The translations under genes were made by a program, and so were the position numbers. Of a stretch of DNA of 59,448 nt, positions 52,070 to 59,448 are shown one piece after another. Position 1 is the stretch's first letter. Every line of letters starts with the position of its first letter. The stretch covers positions 1-59,448 of the forward strand of contig BAIF02000016.1 of assembly GCA_000509105.1 (NCBI GenBank). Reading direction: 5' to 3'. Under the pieces are notes generated by a model. That model did not search any database. It was not told the origin of the DNA and saw only the letters and a program-made list of their open reading frames with translations. The stretch comes from Clostridiales bacterium VE202-21. Its GTDB lineage: Bacteria > Bacillota > Clostridia > Lachnospirales > Lachnospiraceae.

Positions 52070-52672
52070 ATGAAGAGGATTGTACTGGGCTCTGCATCAC
52101 CCAGGCGAAGTGAGTTGATGACGCTGATTGGGCTGAAGTTTGAAGTTGTGGTAAGTAATAAAGAGGAGCATTATGATAGTACGGTTCCCCAGGAGATTGT
52201 GAAGGAACTGGCTTTGATGAAAGCGGAGAATGTAGCGGCTGAACTTGGTGCAGAACATGGATTGAGGGATACGGTTATAATTGGGGCAGATACGATCGTG
52301 GCTGTGGACGATAAGATATTGGGTAAGCCAAAGGATGAAGCTGAGGCATTTGAGATGCTGACGGAACTGCAGGGCAGGGCGCATCAGGTGTTTACCGGGA
52401 CTGCCATTTTGGATTATGATGAGGGGGGCGCGTGTCAGACTTTAAATCATGTGGTTGAGACCAAGGTTTATGTACATGCTATGGAACGGGACGAGATTCT
52501 GTCATATATCAAGAGCGGGGAGCCTATGGATAAGGCAGGCGCATACGGGATACAGGGGGCATTTGCGGCTTATATTGACAGGATAGAAGGGGATTATTAT
52601 AACGTAGTGGGTCTGCCGGTTTCTTGTTTGTACCAGCAATTGAAACAGATCGGAGGGGGTAACGTTGAATAA
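52070..52672 (+). CDS. maf: Maf-type nucleoside triphosphate pyrophosphatase
   Basis: This 200-residue protein has the Maf signature VLGSASPRRSELMTLIGLKF, VIIGADTIVAVDDKILGKPK and GEPMDKAGAYGIQG. Maf enzymes hydrolyse non-canonical or dTTP/UTP nucleotides and influence septation. GGGAGGCATACGTT precedes the ATG. It overlaps the following small gene by eight bases. Confidence 0.95.
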   Translation: MKRIVLGSASPRRSELMTLIGLKFEVVVSNKEEHYDSTVPQEIVKELALMKAENVAAELGAEHGLRDTVIIGADTIVAVDDKILGKPKDEAEAFEMLTELQGRAHQVFTGTAILDYDEGGACQTLNHVVETKVYVHAMERDEILSYIKSGEPMDKAGAYGIQGAFAAYIDRIEGDYYNVVGLPVSCLYQQLKQIGGGNVE

Positions 52673-52853
52673 GCGTGAGGCATCAAACTGCGAATACTGT
52701 ATGAACTATGAATACGATGAGGATTATGAGTGTTACGTCTGCACGCAGAATCTGGATGAAGACGAAATGGTTCGGTTTGTAAAAGGGGATTTTCATGAGT
52801 GCCCGTATTACAGGCATGGGGATGAGTATAAAATCGTAAGAAAACAGATGTAA
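52665..52853 (+). CDS. Small cysteine protein, DUF6472-like
   Basis: This 62-residue protein has CEYCMNYEYDEDYECYVCTQ, NLDEDEMVRF and ECPYYRHGDEYKIVRKQM, matching the DUF6472 family found after maf in Lachnospiraceae. Five cysteines suggest a metal site. It starts with TTG behind GGAGGGGGTAACG inside the end of maf. The function is unknown. Confidence 0.85.
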   Translation: MNKREASNCEYCMNYEYDEDYECYVCTQNLDEDEMVRFVKGDFHECPYYRHGDEYKIVRKQM

Positions 52854-52892
52854 AGGGGGGCTGGCCCTTCTGTAAAAGGAACAGCTTCCTCC

Positions 52893-52915
52893 GCAAAGGG
52901 GTCAGACCCCTTTGC
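52893..52915. terminator. GGGGTC-type palindrome between convergent genes
   Basis: GCAAAGGGG-TCAGA-CCCCTTTGC is a perfect nine-base stem. It also supplies the last codons and stop of the metallopeptidase gene. Similar GGGGTCTGACCCC palindromes are widespread repeats; here it can serve as a terminator for both strands. Confidence 0.6.
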
Positions 52916-53459
52916 TCCAGAGCATGGTTCCGTTATCTCGCAGCCATTTCTGGGAACTCTTGTAATTAGGAAGTATCTCTTCTACGATGTTATAAAATGC
53001 GGCTGAATGGTTCATCTCTTTTCTATGCGCCAGCTCATGGACTACAATATAATCCAGCACATCTTCGGGGGCAAAGATCAGCCGCCAGTTGTAGTTGAGG
53101 TTTCCCTGGCTGGAGCAGCTTCCCCATCGCGTCTTTTGTTCCCGGATGGAGATGCGTCCGTAGGAGACGTGCATGATGGATGCATAGTAAGCGGTTTTTT
53201 GTGTGAAAATATCTCTTGCTATTTTAATGTAGCGGCTTCGCTGCCGTGCGGTAAGCGGCTGCGGGGCAGGCCGTGGATTTTGCTTCGCTTTATCGATGTA
53301 TTTGAGTACCCAGGCTTCTTTTTCTTTGAGAAAACGGTCGATGGAGGATCTGGGGCAGTTTTTGGGGGCGCGGACTTTGACGCTGCCCTCCGCTGTGATT
53401 TGTATGGCCAGTGTTTTCCGGCTGCTGTATATAACTTCATATGAAAATGGATGTTTCAA
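52902..53459 (-). CDS. YgjP-like metallopeptidase (DUF45)
   Basis: This 185-residue protein has the zinc motif VHELAHRKEMNHSAAFYNIV (HExxH-like, HELAH) and RISIREQKTRWGSCSSQGNL, typical of the YgjP/DUF45 family. The true start is probably TTG at 53459, eight bases after GGAGG; an upstream in-frame GTG (53474) overlaps the ribosome site itself. The substrate is unknown. Confidence 0.88.
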   Translation of the reverse strand: MKHPFSYEVIYSSRKTLAIQITAEGSVKVRAPKNCPRSSIDRFLKEKEAWVLKYIDKAKQNPRPAPQPLTARQRSRYIKIARDIFTQKTAYYASIMHVSYGRISIREQKTRWGSCSSQGNLNYNWRLIFAPEDVLDYIVVHELAHRKEMNHSAAFYNIVEEILPNYKSSQKWLRDNGTMLWSKGV

Positions 53460-53593
53460 TTTGATCACCTCCACAACAGTTTAGCAGGGATACCATTAGA
53501 GTTCAAGTGTGTCTGACTAGTACATCGTATAATAATTAACTGCCAGTCCCATGGGGGCATAAGATATTGTGGAAGAAAAGGAGTCTTTTAAGA

Positions 53594-54286
53594 GTGGAAA
53601 AACAGAAGATTTTAATAGTAGAAGATGACCTTGCCCTTGCAGAAGGGCTTCGGATAAATATGGAAGCGGCGGGATTTTTGGCAGAGGCAGTATATAATAT
53701 ACAGGATGCGTTTCTGCAGCTGGAGACGGTCCAGGCGGACCTGCTTTTGCTGGATATCAATCTGCCGGATGGAAACGGAGTAGAATTTGCGGAAAAGGTG
53801 CGCCGTATGCTGAATGTCCCCATCATATTTCTGACAGCCAGGGATATGGATGAAGATATGATTGCCGGATTCCGGGCAGGGGCGGATGACTATATTACTA
53901 AGCCGTTCCATATTCAGGTGCTGGTAGAGCGTGTCCGGGCTGTGCTGCGGAGATATCAGCCGTCCATGGAAGTGAAAAATCAGATCCAGACAGGGAATCT
54001 GATAATTGATTTTGAGAGCTATACCGTATTGAAAAGTGGTAAGCCGCTTTCCCTGACTCCCACGGAGTTTAAGCTCCTTGAGAAGTTCTTAAGAAACCCC
54101 GGAATCGTTCTGACAAGGCAGGTGTTGATTGATGAGCTGTGGGATAATGATGGCAATTATGTGGATGAGCATACGCTGACCATCTTTGTTAGCCGTCTCA
54201 GATCGAAGATAGCTGATCGGGAGTTTACGTATATTAAGACCGTTTACGGAACCGGGTACCGCTGGACAGGAGCTGAAAATGGATAA
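53594..54286 (+). CDS. OmpR-family response regulator (BceR-like)
   Basis: This 230-residue protein has a receiver domain (KILIVEDDLALAEGLRINME, Asp in LLLLDINLPDGNGVEF, Lys in DYITKPFHIQVL) and an OmpR winged helix (TPTEFKLLEKFLRNPGIVLT, ISVYGTGYRW-like end). The GTG at 53594 follows AAGGAGTCTTTTAAGA. It overlaps the kinase gene by eight bases. The ABC ATPase gene that follows suggests a peptide-antibiotic-sensing BceRS-type system. Confidence 0.9.
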   Translation: MEKQKILIVEDDLALAEGLRINMEAAGFLAEAVYNIQDAFLQLETVQADLLLLDINLPDGNGVEFAEKVRRMLNVPIIFLTARDMDEDMIAGFRAGADDYITKPFHIQVLVERVRAVLRRYQPSMEVKNQIQTGNLIIDFESYTVLKSGKPLSLTPTEFKLLEKFLRNPGIVLTRQVLIDELWDNDGNYVDEHTLTIFVSRLRSKIADREFTYIKTVYGTGYRWTGAENG

Positions 54287-55268
54287 ATGGACAATCGCCG
54301 CTGCCGTTGCTGCAGCAGTCATCAGTGCAGCAGTTACCGGGCTGATCCTTTGGATCAATATGCGGAAAAAATATATCGCGTTTACAGAGGAAATTTGTGA
54401 TTCTATAGACACTATTCTTCGGAAGGAGTCGATGGAGGAGTTTGTTCTGGAGGATGAAACACTGGCTTCCCGTGTACAGATGAGGCTGAAGCGGCTTTCC
54501 GATATTACGGAAGCTGCGGCAAAGAAAAATGAGGATCAGAAAAGGGAAGTGCAGAGCATTGTATCCGACATTTCCCACCAGCTGAAGACACCCATTGCAA
54601 ATATTACCATGTATTGCGATACAGTCCGTCAGAAAGAACTGCCCGAAGAGATCCGGGAACAGTGCCTTGAAGTGCTGGGCAGGCAGGTAGGAAAATTGGA
54701 ATTCCTGGTGCAGTCTCTATTGAAAATGTCCCGCCTGGAGACCCATATGATCTCCATCCATCCCGAAAAAAACTGCCTCAGGAATACGTTGTATGAAGTG
54801 GCGGAAAGCATCCGGGTGAAAGCGGAACAAAAAGGGCTGGAAATAGAAGTTGATTGCCCGGAGGCGATCTATCTGTACTACGATGCCAAGTGGACGGCGG
54901 AAGCTATTTTCAATATTGTGGATAACGCCGTGAAATATACTGAGGAGGGTGGAAAGATCCGGATCTATGCAGAACCTCTGGAAATTTACACGAAGATTGT
55001 CATTGAAGACAATGGTATGGGAATTGCAGCGGAGCATATCAATGATGTGTGTAAACGTTTTTTTAGAGAGGGAAAAGCGAACAGAACGGAAGGGGTCGGG
55101 ATCGGCCTGTATCTAACCAGAGAGATTATCACAAAACAGGAGGGGTATCTGAAAATACAGTCCCGGGAGGGGGCCGGGACGAAAGTGGCAGTATATATTC
55201 TCAACAGGATAAGCGGGCAGTCTGGCGTCTCTGCAGGAGCAGAGATACAGAGCGAAAAACAAGATTAA
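54279..55268 (+). CDS. Sensor histidine kinase (BceS-like)
   Basis: This 329-residue protein has one N-terminal membrane helix (AAAVAAAVISAAVTGLILWI), the H box SDISHQLKTPIANITMYCDT, N box FNIVDNAVKYTEEGG and G boxes VIEDNGMGIAAEH and TEGVGIGLYLTREI. With almost no extracellular region it is an intramembrane-sensing kinase that probably senses through its ABC transporter. That transporter gene is now interrupted downstream. Confidence 0.9.
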   Translation: MDKWTIAAAVAAAVISAAVTGLILWINMRKKYIAFTEEICDSIDTILRKESMEEFVLEDETLASRVQMRLKRLSDITEAAAKKNEDQKREVQSIVSDISHQLKTPIANITMYCDTVRQKELPEEIREQCLEVLGRQVGKLEFLVQSLLKMSRLETHMISIHPEKNCLRNTLYEVAESIRVKAEQKGLEIEVDCPEAIYLYYDAKWTAEAIFNIVDNAVKYTEEGGKIRIYAEPLEIYTKIVIEDNGMGIAAEHINDVCKRFFREGKANRTEGVGIGLYLTREIITKQEGYLKIQSREGAGTKVAVYILNRISGQSGVSAGAEIQSEKQD

Positions 55269-55455
55269 CCGCTGAGGTGCACAGCCGGATGGATCCTATC
55301 ACTTGATTGGCCCGGATGCCGTGCAGCGTGGTGTATGGCCCCGTGAATAATAACGGAAAACCTACAAAATTCTTATGTTTTTTGAGAGGTTTTTGAAACA
55401 TTTCTTTGATATTCTTATTACAGACCAAAAAACGGTGTTCAAAGGAGTGTTTAAA

Positions 55456-55986
55456 ATGAGTATACTGAAAACGGAAAATCTGAAGAAATATTATGGGAAA
55501 GAACCCAATGTTGTACGTGCGCTGGACGGCGTATCCCTGGAAATAGAAGACGGCGAATTTGTGGCGGTTGTAGGGACATCTGGCAGCGGCAAGTCAACCC
55601 TTCTGAATATGATGGGAGGCCTGGACGTTCCCTCATCGGGAAAAGTTATTATAGCGGACAAAGACCTGTCGGGAATGGATGACGACCGCCTGACAATATT
55701 CCGCCGCAGGAGGATCGGATTCGTGTTCCAGAACTACAATCTGATCCCCATACTGAATGTGTACGAAAATATCGTGCTGCCGGTCTCTCTGGATGGAGAG
55801 AAACCGGATGAGACCTATCTGAAAAAAATCATTTCGCTTCTGGGCCTGGAGCAAAAGCTGATGGAAATGCCGAACAATCTTTCCGGAGGCCAGCAGCAGA
55901 GAGTGGCAATTGCCAGGGCACTGGCCTCAAAACCGGCAATCATTCTAGCAGATGTAAACTGGACTAGCTTTTTTAGCTTTGTATAG
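55456..55986 (+). pseudogene. BceA-like ABC transporter ATPase, cut by a mobile element
   Basis: The ATPase has Walker A VVGTSGSGKSTLLNMMGGLD, Q-loop FVFQNYNLIPILNVYENIVL and signature NLSGGQQQRVAIARAL. It stops in Walker B: ILAD should continue EPTGNLD but reads VNWTSFFSFV and a stop. The normal sequence ends at about 55953. AAAGGAGTGTTTAAA precedes the ATG at 55456. Without Walker B and the rest it cannot hydrolyse ATP. The remainder, and the permease gene, should lie beyond the inserted element. Confidence 0.88.
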
Positions 55987-56001
55987 AGTATATCCAGTTT
56001 A
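55955..56001. repeat. Inverted repeat at the element's left end
   Basis: TAAACTGGA (55955-55963) and TCCAGTTTA (55993-56001) are inverted nine-base repeats within 50 bases of the insertion point. They are candidate integrase or excisionase sites. Confidence 0.55.
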
Positions 56002-56098
56002 AAACGATGGAATATAGGTACAGCATACACAAGTGATGGTGAAATATGTATACGCAGTATAGAGAAAGAATAGCTATCTGGATGAGGAGAATGGAACC

Positions 56099-56136
56099 TC
56101 AGACCAGATTTTTTTAATGTCAAATCAGACCAGATT
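56099..56136. repeat. Direct repeats TCAGACCAGATT
   Basis: Two identical 12-base copies lie at 56099-56110 and 56125-56136, 26 bases apart, about 150 bases inside the element. They may be recombinase arm sites. No gene is seen in 55987-56228. Confidence 0.55.
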
Positions 56137-56228
56137 GGAGACAGTATCTTTGGTGGTTGTTGGTATAGTATTTATCATTTTAATGGAGTAGGGTTGTGAT
56201 GAAGAAAACAAGCAAGGAGGAGAAGTGA

Positions 56229-56447
56229 ATGGCATTACAAAGAAAGCAGTCTGGAACAGCTAGGGTAAAAAGAAACAGCTGGGCTCGTGGTAAAGGAGCT
56301 TACAGCTTCAGGGGAGAGCTAAAGTGTGGAATATCGCTTAATAAGAAGATGCTGAACAGGAGGATCCGGCATGGCAATATGGTGGACCTAAAAAATGCAG
56401 AGTACAGAAAAGTTTACAGGACAATCAATACCGTTTCTTTTTCCTGA
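56229..56447 (+). CDS. Small basic protein of unknown function
   Basis: This 72-residue, strongly basic protein (RKQSGTARVKRNSWARGKGA, YSFRGELKCGISLNKKML) has AAGGAGGAGAAGTGA directly before its ATG. The charge suggests nucleic-acid binding. I do not recognise it. It may follow a ten-codon frame (MKKTSKEEK) that ends at the same ribosome site. Confidence 0.5.
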   Translation: MALQRKQSGTARVKRNSWARGKGAYSFRGELKCGISLNKKMLNRRIRHGNMVDLKNAEYRKVYRTINTVSFS

Positions 56448-56455
56448 AAAGTTCC

Positions 56456-56478
56456 TTTCTGTCTAAGATAGACAGAAA
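56456..56478. other. Perfect hairpin TTTCTGTCTA-AGA-TAGACAGAAA
   Basis: Ten-base arms with a three-base loop lie between two genes of the third element, 85 bases before the next start. It could be a regulator site or a weak terminator; no T-run follows. Confidence 0.5.
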
Positions 56479-56562
56479 CAAGGCATCTTCTTTGGTAGGT
56501 TCTGTGAATGGATTATTTTGCAGAAGCTGGTATAGTGTTGTCTCGGAAAGGAGGCAACAAGG

Positions 56563-57240
56563 ATGGAGCCAAACACCCAAGATATTACATGGCTGGATGA
56601 AATGGAATCTGAACTGGATCACCGGATGGTGCAGTATCTCACCGGACATCATGAAGGATACCGTACATTGTTAAAAGAGCAGTCTGAGATTTTAAAGCAA
56701 TATCCAGTCATAACGAAATTGCAGGAAGGAACAGACGGACTGCACCTCACTCCAAAGGAACATCGCATGTATTTTAGGTATAGGAGCGTGCAGACGGAGA
56801 GGGAAGCCTTGGAGAGAAAATACTTTTATCTTATGGGGCAGGCAGATATGATACCGTACAAGCAAGTTCTGCAGGGGCTCTCCAGAAAAAAAGAGAGAAA
56901 AAGACACCTCATGATTCAGCACCTAAATCTGGAATTCTGGCAGATGGAGCTAATCAATCATGCGATTGTAGAAGCAGAAATGCAGGCGAAGGAAAACTGT
57001 GCAGAGTATGAGGATATTAACGAACAGATCAGCACACTGTATAGTAAATATCCATTTATAGACCGGCTGTTGGACAGAAGCAAGATTACGGAAGAAAAGG
57101 TGTTTTCAGCTGAAGAACTGCAGGGGCTGTCGGAATGCCTGAAATTAGAGGCGGACAAACGTTACATTGAAGAAATTGAGCTATATCTAAAAGGGCTTCG
57201 GGATGGCCATGCACTGAGAAAATTGTTAGAACCGGAATAA
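56563..57240 (+). CDS. Helical protein of unknown function
   Basis: This 225-residue, highly charged, predicted all-helical protein (LDEMESELDHRMVQYLTGHH, LTPKEHRMYFRYRSVQTERE, VEAEMQAKENCAEYEDINEQ) was not recognised. AAAGGAGGCAACAAGG precedes the ATG. It is probably a structural or regulatory protein of the mobile element. Confidence 0.65.
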   Translation: MEPNTQDITWLDEMESELDHRMVQYLTGHHEGYRTLLKEQSEILKQYPVITKLQEGTDGLHLTPKEHRMYFRYRSVQTEREALERKYFYLMGQADMIPYKQVLQGLSRKKERKRHLMIQHLNLEFWQMELINHAIVEAEMQAKENCAEYEDINEQISTLYSKYPFIDRLLDRSKITEEKVFSAEELQGLSECLKLEADKRYIEEIELYLKGLRDGHALRKLLEPE

Positions 57241-57380
57241 AAAGGGATAAAGCAGTTGGAGGATCAGATTCCTTGCCAGCTGCTTTTATTAATCTATGAG
57301 AGAATACTTCCGGAAGGGAAAGATTATGAAGGTTAAATGTCCTCCTGTAAGGGGAAAAAGAGGGACGCACAGGAGATGGT

Positions 57381-57647
57381 TCAGATCCTGCGATTGTCCT
57401 TCCCACTGCCGTCAATCAGGTATTCATATGAGACATCAAAAATCTCAGACAGTGCCTTCAGTTCCAAGTCAGTGACATATCTTTTATTTGTCTCAATGCG
57501 GGTAATCACATTCTTATCCATATCATAGCCAGCCAACTGCAGTTTTTCGGCTAAATCCCTCTGGGAGAGGCTGTGCTCCTTACGAAGCGCAATCAATTGC
57601 TGGCTGATTAAATTTTTCTCACCGGTTTTGGTACGAGGTTTTGGCAT
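57381..57647 (-). CDS. XRE-family regulator
   Basis: This 88-residue protein has an HTH domain (LIALRKEHSLSQRDLAEKLQ, KNVITRIETNKRYVTDLELK). The start at 57647 follows AGGAAGGGATACGT. A 25-base palindrome lies 20 bases upstream of the start, a likely autoregulatory operator. It is probably one of two repressors keeping the third element quiet. Confidence 0.85.
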   Translation of the reverse strand: MPKPRTKTGEKNLISQQLIALRKEHSLSQRDLAEKLQLAGYDMDKNVITRIETNKRYVTDLELKALSEIFDVSYEYLIDGSGKDNRRI

Positions 57648-57666
57648 ACGTATCCCTTCCTGCAAA

Positions 57667-57691
57667 ATGAAACAAAAATATTTTGTCTCAT
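57667..57691. promoter_or_regulatory. Palindromic operator of the XRE gene
   Basis: ATGAAACAAAA-ATA-TTTTGTCTCAT is an 11-base inverted repeat with one mismatch, just upstream of the XRE ribosome site. Confidence 0.6.
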
Positions 57692-58063
57692 TTTTTTACA
57701 CTTTTCTATTGATTTTACATGGGAAAGAGGATAGAATCGGTTGTAAAAGTGATACAAAAATAAAAGTATACTAAATGTGGGGGGCACGGGAATAAGCATG
57801 GGTGTATAAGGAAAATAATGAATTAGTTTTGGGAAACATTTGTGATAGGAGCTAGAAAGTAAAAAGTAAGTTTTTAAAGATTCCTTTCTTAGTATGTGCT
57901 ATGGGAAGATATTTGATACAAAAAAAGAAGCTGAGGAAGAATCAGACATAGAAGGATTACGTACAGATCTGTACACAATAAAGAAGACATCTACAAAAAA
58001 GCGCTATGGGACAACGCTGCTGAACACGGCAGAGGGATAACTCTGAAAATGTTTTGCAGGAGA
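57692..58063. other. Gene-free AT-rich stretch
   Basis: I see no convincing gene in these 372 bases. Short frames lack ribosome sites. The segment probably holds the promoter of the XRE gene at its left edge. Confidence 0.5.
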
Positions 58064-58300
58064 TTACATCAGACCGTTGAAAAAGGCATTGATGTCCGTG
58101 CCAAATATTTTAGACAGGGCAACCAGTTCACTGACTTTAATATTCATGCGATTCGTTTCTAATTTAGCGTATGTACTTTTGGATATTTCAATGCCCATCA
58201 AGCACAGTTTTGCTATCACCTCGTCCTGTGTAAGCTTGCACTGATAGCGCAGTGCCTGAATATTTTTTCCGATATCCATATCTGGTCTTATTTTCTGCAT
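58064..58300 (-). CDS. XRE-family regulator, second
   Basis: This 78-residue protein is a single HTH domain (KNIQALRYQCKLTQDEVIAK, EISKSTYAKLETNRMNIKVS). The ATG follows AAAGGATTACGCT. It diverges from the gene at 58421, and two direct repeats lie in the shared promoter region. Confidence 0.85.
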   Translation of the reverse strand: MQKIRPDMDIGKNIQALRYQCKLTQDEVIAKLCLMGIEISKSTYAKLETNRMNIKVSELVALSKIFGTDINAFFNGLM

Positions 58301-58323
58301 AGCGTAATCCTTTCATAAGAAAA

Positions 58324-58395
58324 ATGTTTCGCAATAAGGAAATATTTATATTGATTTTACTGGATTCATTTTCTATAATGTTTCGTAATAAAGAA
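58324..58395. promoter_or_regulatory. Direct-repeat operators in divergent promoter region
   Basis: ATGTTTCGCAATAAGGAA (58324-58341) and ATGTTTCGTAATAAAGAA (58378-58395) match at 16 of 18 positions, 54 bases apart. One lies next to each of the divergent genes, which suggests joint control by the XRE protein. Confidence 0.6.
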
Positions 58396-58420
58396 TTATT
58401 TTGCATCAGGGAGGAAAAAT

Positions 58421-58825
58421 ATGCAGCGGACAGATATGGAACGGTTTGCTTTCCTGTATCTATGCGGTTCAAAAGATGAGGCGATTCTGACAGGGAAGGA
58501 AAAGATGACTTATTCAGACTTTGACCGGCTGACTTATCTGACAGATTTCTTTGGATTTACGTCTTATAACCTAGAAATCTGGAATCAATATGTGGGGCTG
58601 TTCTCGGAGCAGTTTGAGGCGCTGATACAGCTCATCAATGAAGAGTATCCGGAGGAATTGAATTTCTCAGGAGATGATAGTGGATACCGGCTTCATGAGA
58701 TGTGGATTGGTGATTTCTGTAAAAGTGCACCAACGGAGGACCTAAAGGAATGGCTGAGGCATGAAGCGGTAGAAATCAGCGAAGAAAATGGATTGGAATA
58801 TAAAGAGACTGAGTCAGAGGTGTAA
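58421..58825 (+). CDS. Hypothetical acidic protein
   Basis: This 134-residue acidic protein (MERFAFLYLCGSKDEAILTG, LTDFFGFTSYNLEIWNQYVG, LNFSGDDSGYRLHEMWIGDF) has GGGAGGAAAAAT before its ATG. I do not recognise it. Its divergent position from an XRE gene suggests an early or regulated gene of the element, possibly an antirestriction-like or regulatory protein. Confidence 0.65.
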   Translation: MQRTDMERFAFLYLCGSKDEAILTGKEKMTYSDFDRLTYLTDFFGFTSYNLEIWNQYVGLFSEQFEALIQLINEEYPEELNFSGDDSGYRLHEMWIGDFCKSAPTEDLKEWLRHEAVEISEENGLEYKETESEV

Positions 58826-58915
58826 TAAAAAGGAGTCATAGAACAGGCAGGCATATTGGTTGGAGTAACCAAGTGCAGTGCCTGTTTTTTGCTGCAGATT
58901 CAAGAGGAGGTGAGG

Positions 58916-59230
58916 ATGCTGGAAGGGAAAGAAATGAGTGTATACGAATTGCTGGCAGCTGCCAGAGAAGCGCAGGGGACTAATTATGTGAAGGGAGATG
59001 GAATCTTCTGTGAAAAACGGTTCCGGGAAGGAACAGGCTATATGGTTGAATTCTTAATCAGGGAAGAACTGGAGGCTTATGGGAAGAAGGGAGAATACCA
59101 CAGAAGGTTCCTTGCAGAAGAGGAATATCAAAACATGCTCCTTCTGGAGAAAGAGGGGAAGCTCAGGATAAAAAGACGGGCACAGACGCAAGGGGCTTCT
59201 CTTTGCTATATCCCGGTTCCCGATTCTTAA
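58916..59230 (+). CDS. Hypothetical protein
   Basis: This 104-residue protein (SVYELLAAAREAQGTNYVKG, FREGTGYMVEFLIREELEAY, LRIKRRAQTQGASLCYIPVP) starts with ATG behind GAGGAGGTGAGG. I do not recognise it. It is probably co-transcribed with the preceding gene. Confidence 0.6.
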   Translation: MLEGKEMSVYELLAAAREAQGTNYVKGDGIFCEKRFREGTGYMVEFLIREELEAYGKKGEYHRRFLAEEEYQNMLLLEKEGKLRIKRRAQTQGASLCYIPVPDS

Positions 59231-59369
59231 AACAACGGGGACCATACCTGAAAAGACCTACCAGCTGGGAAAAAAGAAGGGGATTCCCCGCCATCCTGGA
59301 TATGTTATCAGGCAGGGAATCTGAAATAAAAATCTGATTATAGCCAGCATATTAAAAAGAGGAAAGGAT

Positions 59370-59448
59370 GTGATATCTATCATTATAGGAATCGACCACG
59401 GATATTATGCAATGAAAGGGAGCCATGTGTGTTTCCCAACAGGGCTTA
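59370..59448 (+). CDS. ParM/StbA-like actin ATPase, 5' part
   Basis: The GTG at 59370, behind GAGGAAAGGAT, starts a frame reading ISIIIGIDHGYYAMKG and HVCFPTGL to the window end. The GIDHG(Y)xxxK start with a following FPTG resembles ParM/StbA-type plasmid segregation ATPases of mobile elements. Only 26 codons are visible. Confidence 0.6.
   Translation, partial: MISIIIGIDHGYYAMKGSHVCFPTGL

Larger units (their letters stand above)
55954..59448. mobile_element. Third mobile element, left part
   Basis: From the break in the ABC ATPase gene onward the genes are small unknown proteins, two XRE regulators and a ParM-like gene, the composition of an ICE or plasmid-like element. Repeats near the left end (55955-56001, 56099-56136) may be recombinase sites. 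The right end lies beyond the window and no recombinase is visible. Confidence 0.7.

Overview
The window looks like chromosomal DNA of a gut Clostridia member (Lachnospiraceae-type). The evidence is the Maf, DUF6472-like, YesM/YesN and Bce-type genes, AGGAGG ribosome binding sites, and conjugation genes of the Clostridioides difficile CD1108-CD1115 set. The DNA is a nest of mobile elements and changes base composition at each boundary. Positions 1-40466 are a GC-rich integrative conjugative element (ICE) of the Tn1549/CTn type. Positions 25097-36719 are a second, less GC-rich mobilizable element inside it that carries a ribosomal-protection tetracycline resistance gene. Positions 40467-55953 are AT-richer host chromosome, and 55954-59448 is the start of a third element.

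ICE layout. The + strand starts with the C-terminal third of a MobA/VirD2-type relaxase. A cargo block follows on the minus strand: two IrtAB/YbtPQ-like ABC half-transporters, a TetR regulator, two LCM-type methyltransferases, a third methyltransferase and a membrane protein (the last two frameshifted). Almost identical inverted repeats (GTTAG-N6-CTAAC) precede both the transporter pair and the methyltransferase operon. The conjugation operon runs on the minus strand from 40022 to 9608: replication initiator-like protein, PcfB, VirD4, Maff2 (split), TrbL/VirB6, radical SAM protein, PrgI, VirB4 (split in two), antirepressor, DNA cytosine methylase, NlpC/P60 protein, PP-loop protein, DUF4315, DUF4366, topoisomerase III, ArdA and a small cysteine protein, ending at a terminator at 9434-9477.

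The tetracycline element sits in the small Maff2 gene. It has its own large serine recombinase, TnpW-like protein, helicase loader, replisome organizer, relaxase and MobC with an oriT-like region, sigma factor and HTH protein, a methyltransferase, a frameshifted regulator and a Tet(32)-like gene with leader peptide and attenuator. Its replication genes and an origin-like repeat structure suggest it can replicate after excision (inference).

The host part begins inside a YesM-type sensor kinase whose 5' end was removed by the ICE. It continues with a frameshifted YesN-type regulator, a HigB/HigA-ImmA toxin-antitoxin pair, a sugar ABC transporter and two GH127 enzymes (probable arabinofuranoside use), Maf, a YgjP-like metallopeptidase and a Bce-like two-component system. 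The ATPase gene of that last system is cut by the third element, which carries XRE regulators and a ParM-like gene.

The most unusual observation is a roughly 69-bp palindromic repeat, present three times inside coding sequence. Two copies are in tandem in the sensor kinase and one is in a sugar permease. All three are read in the same frame, with indels that keep both hairpin pairing and frame. Eight apparent single-base frameshifts in seven genes, in host and mobile DNA alike, mean that sequence error must be excluded before any of these genes is called dead.
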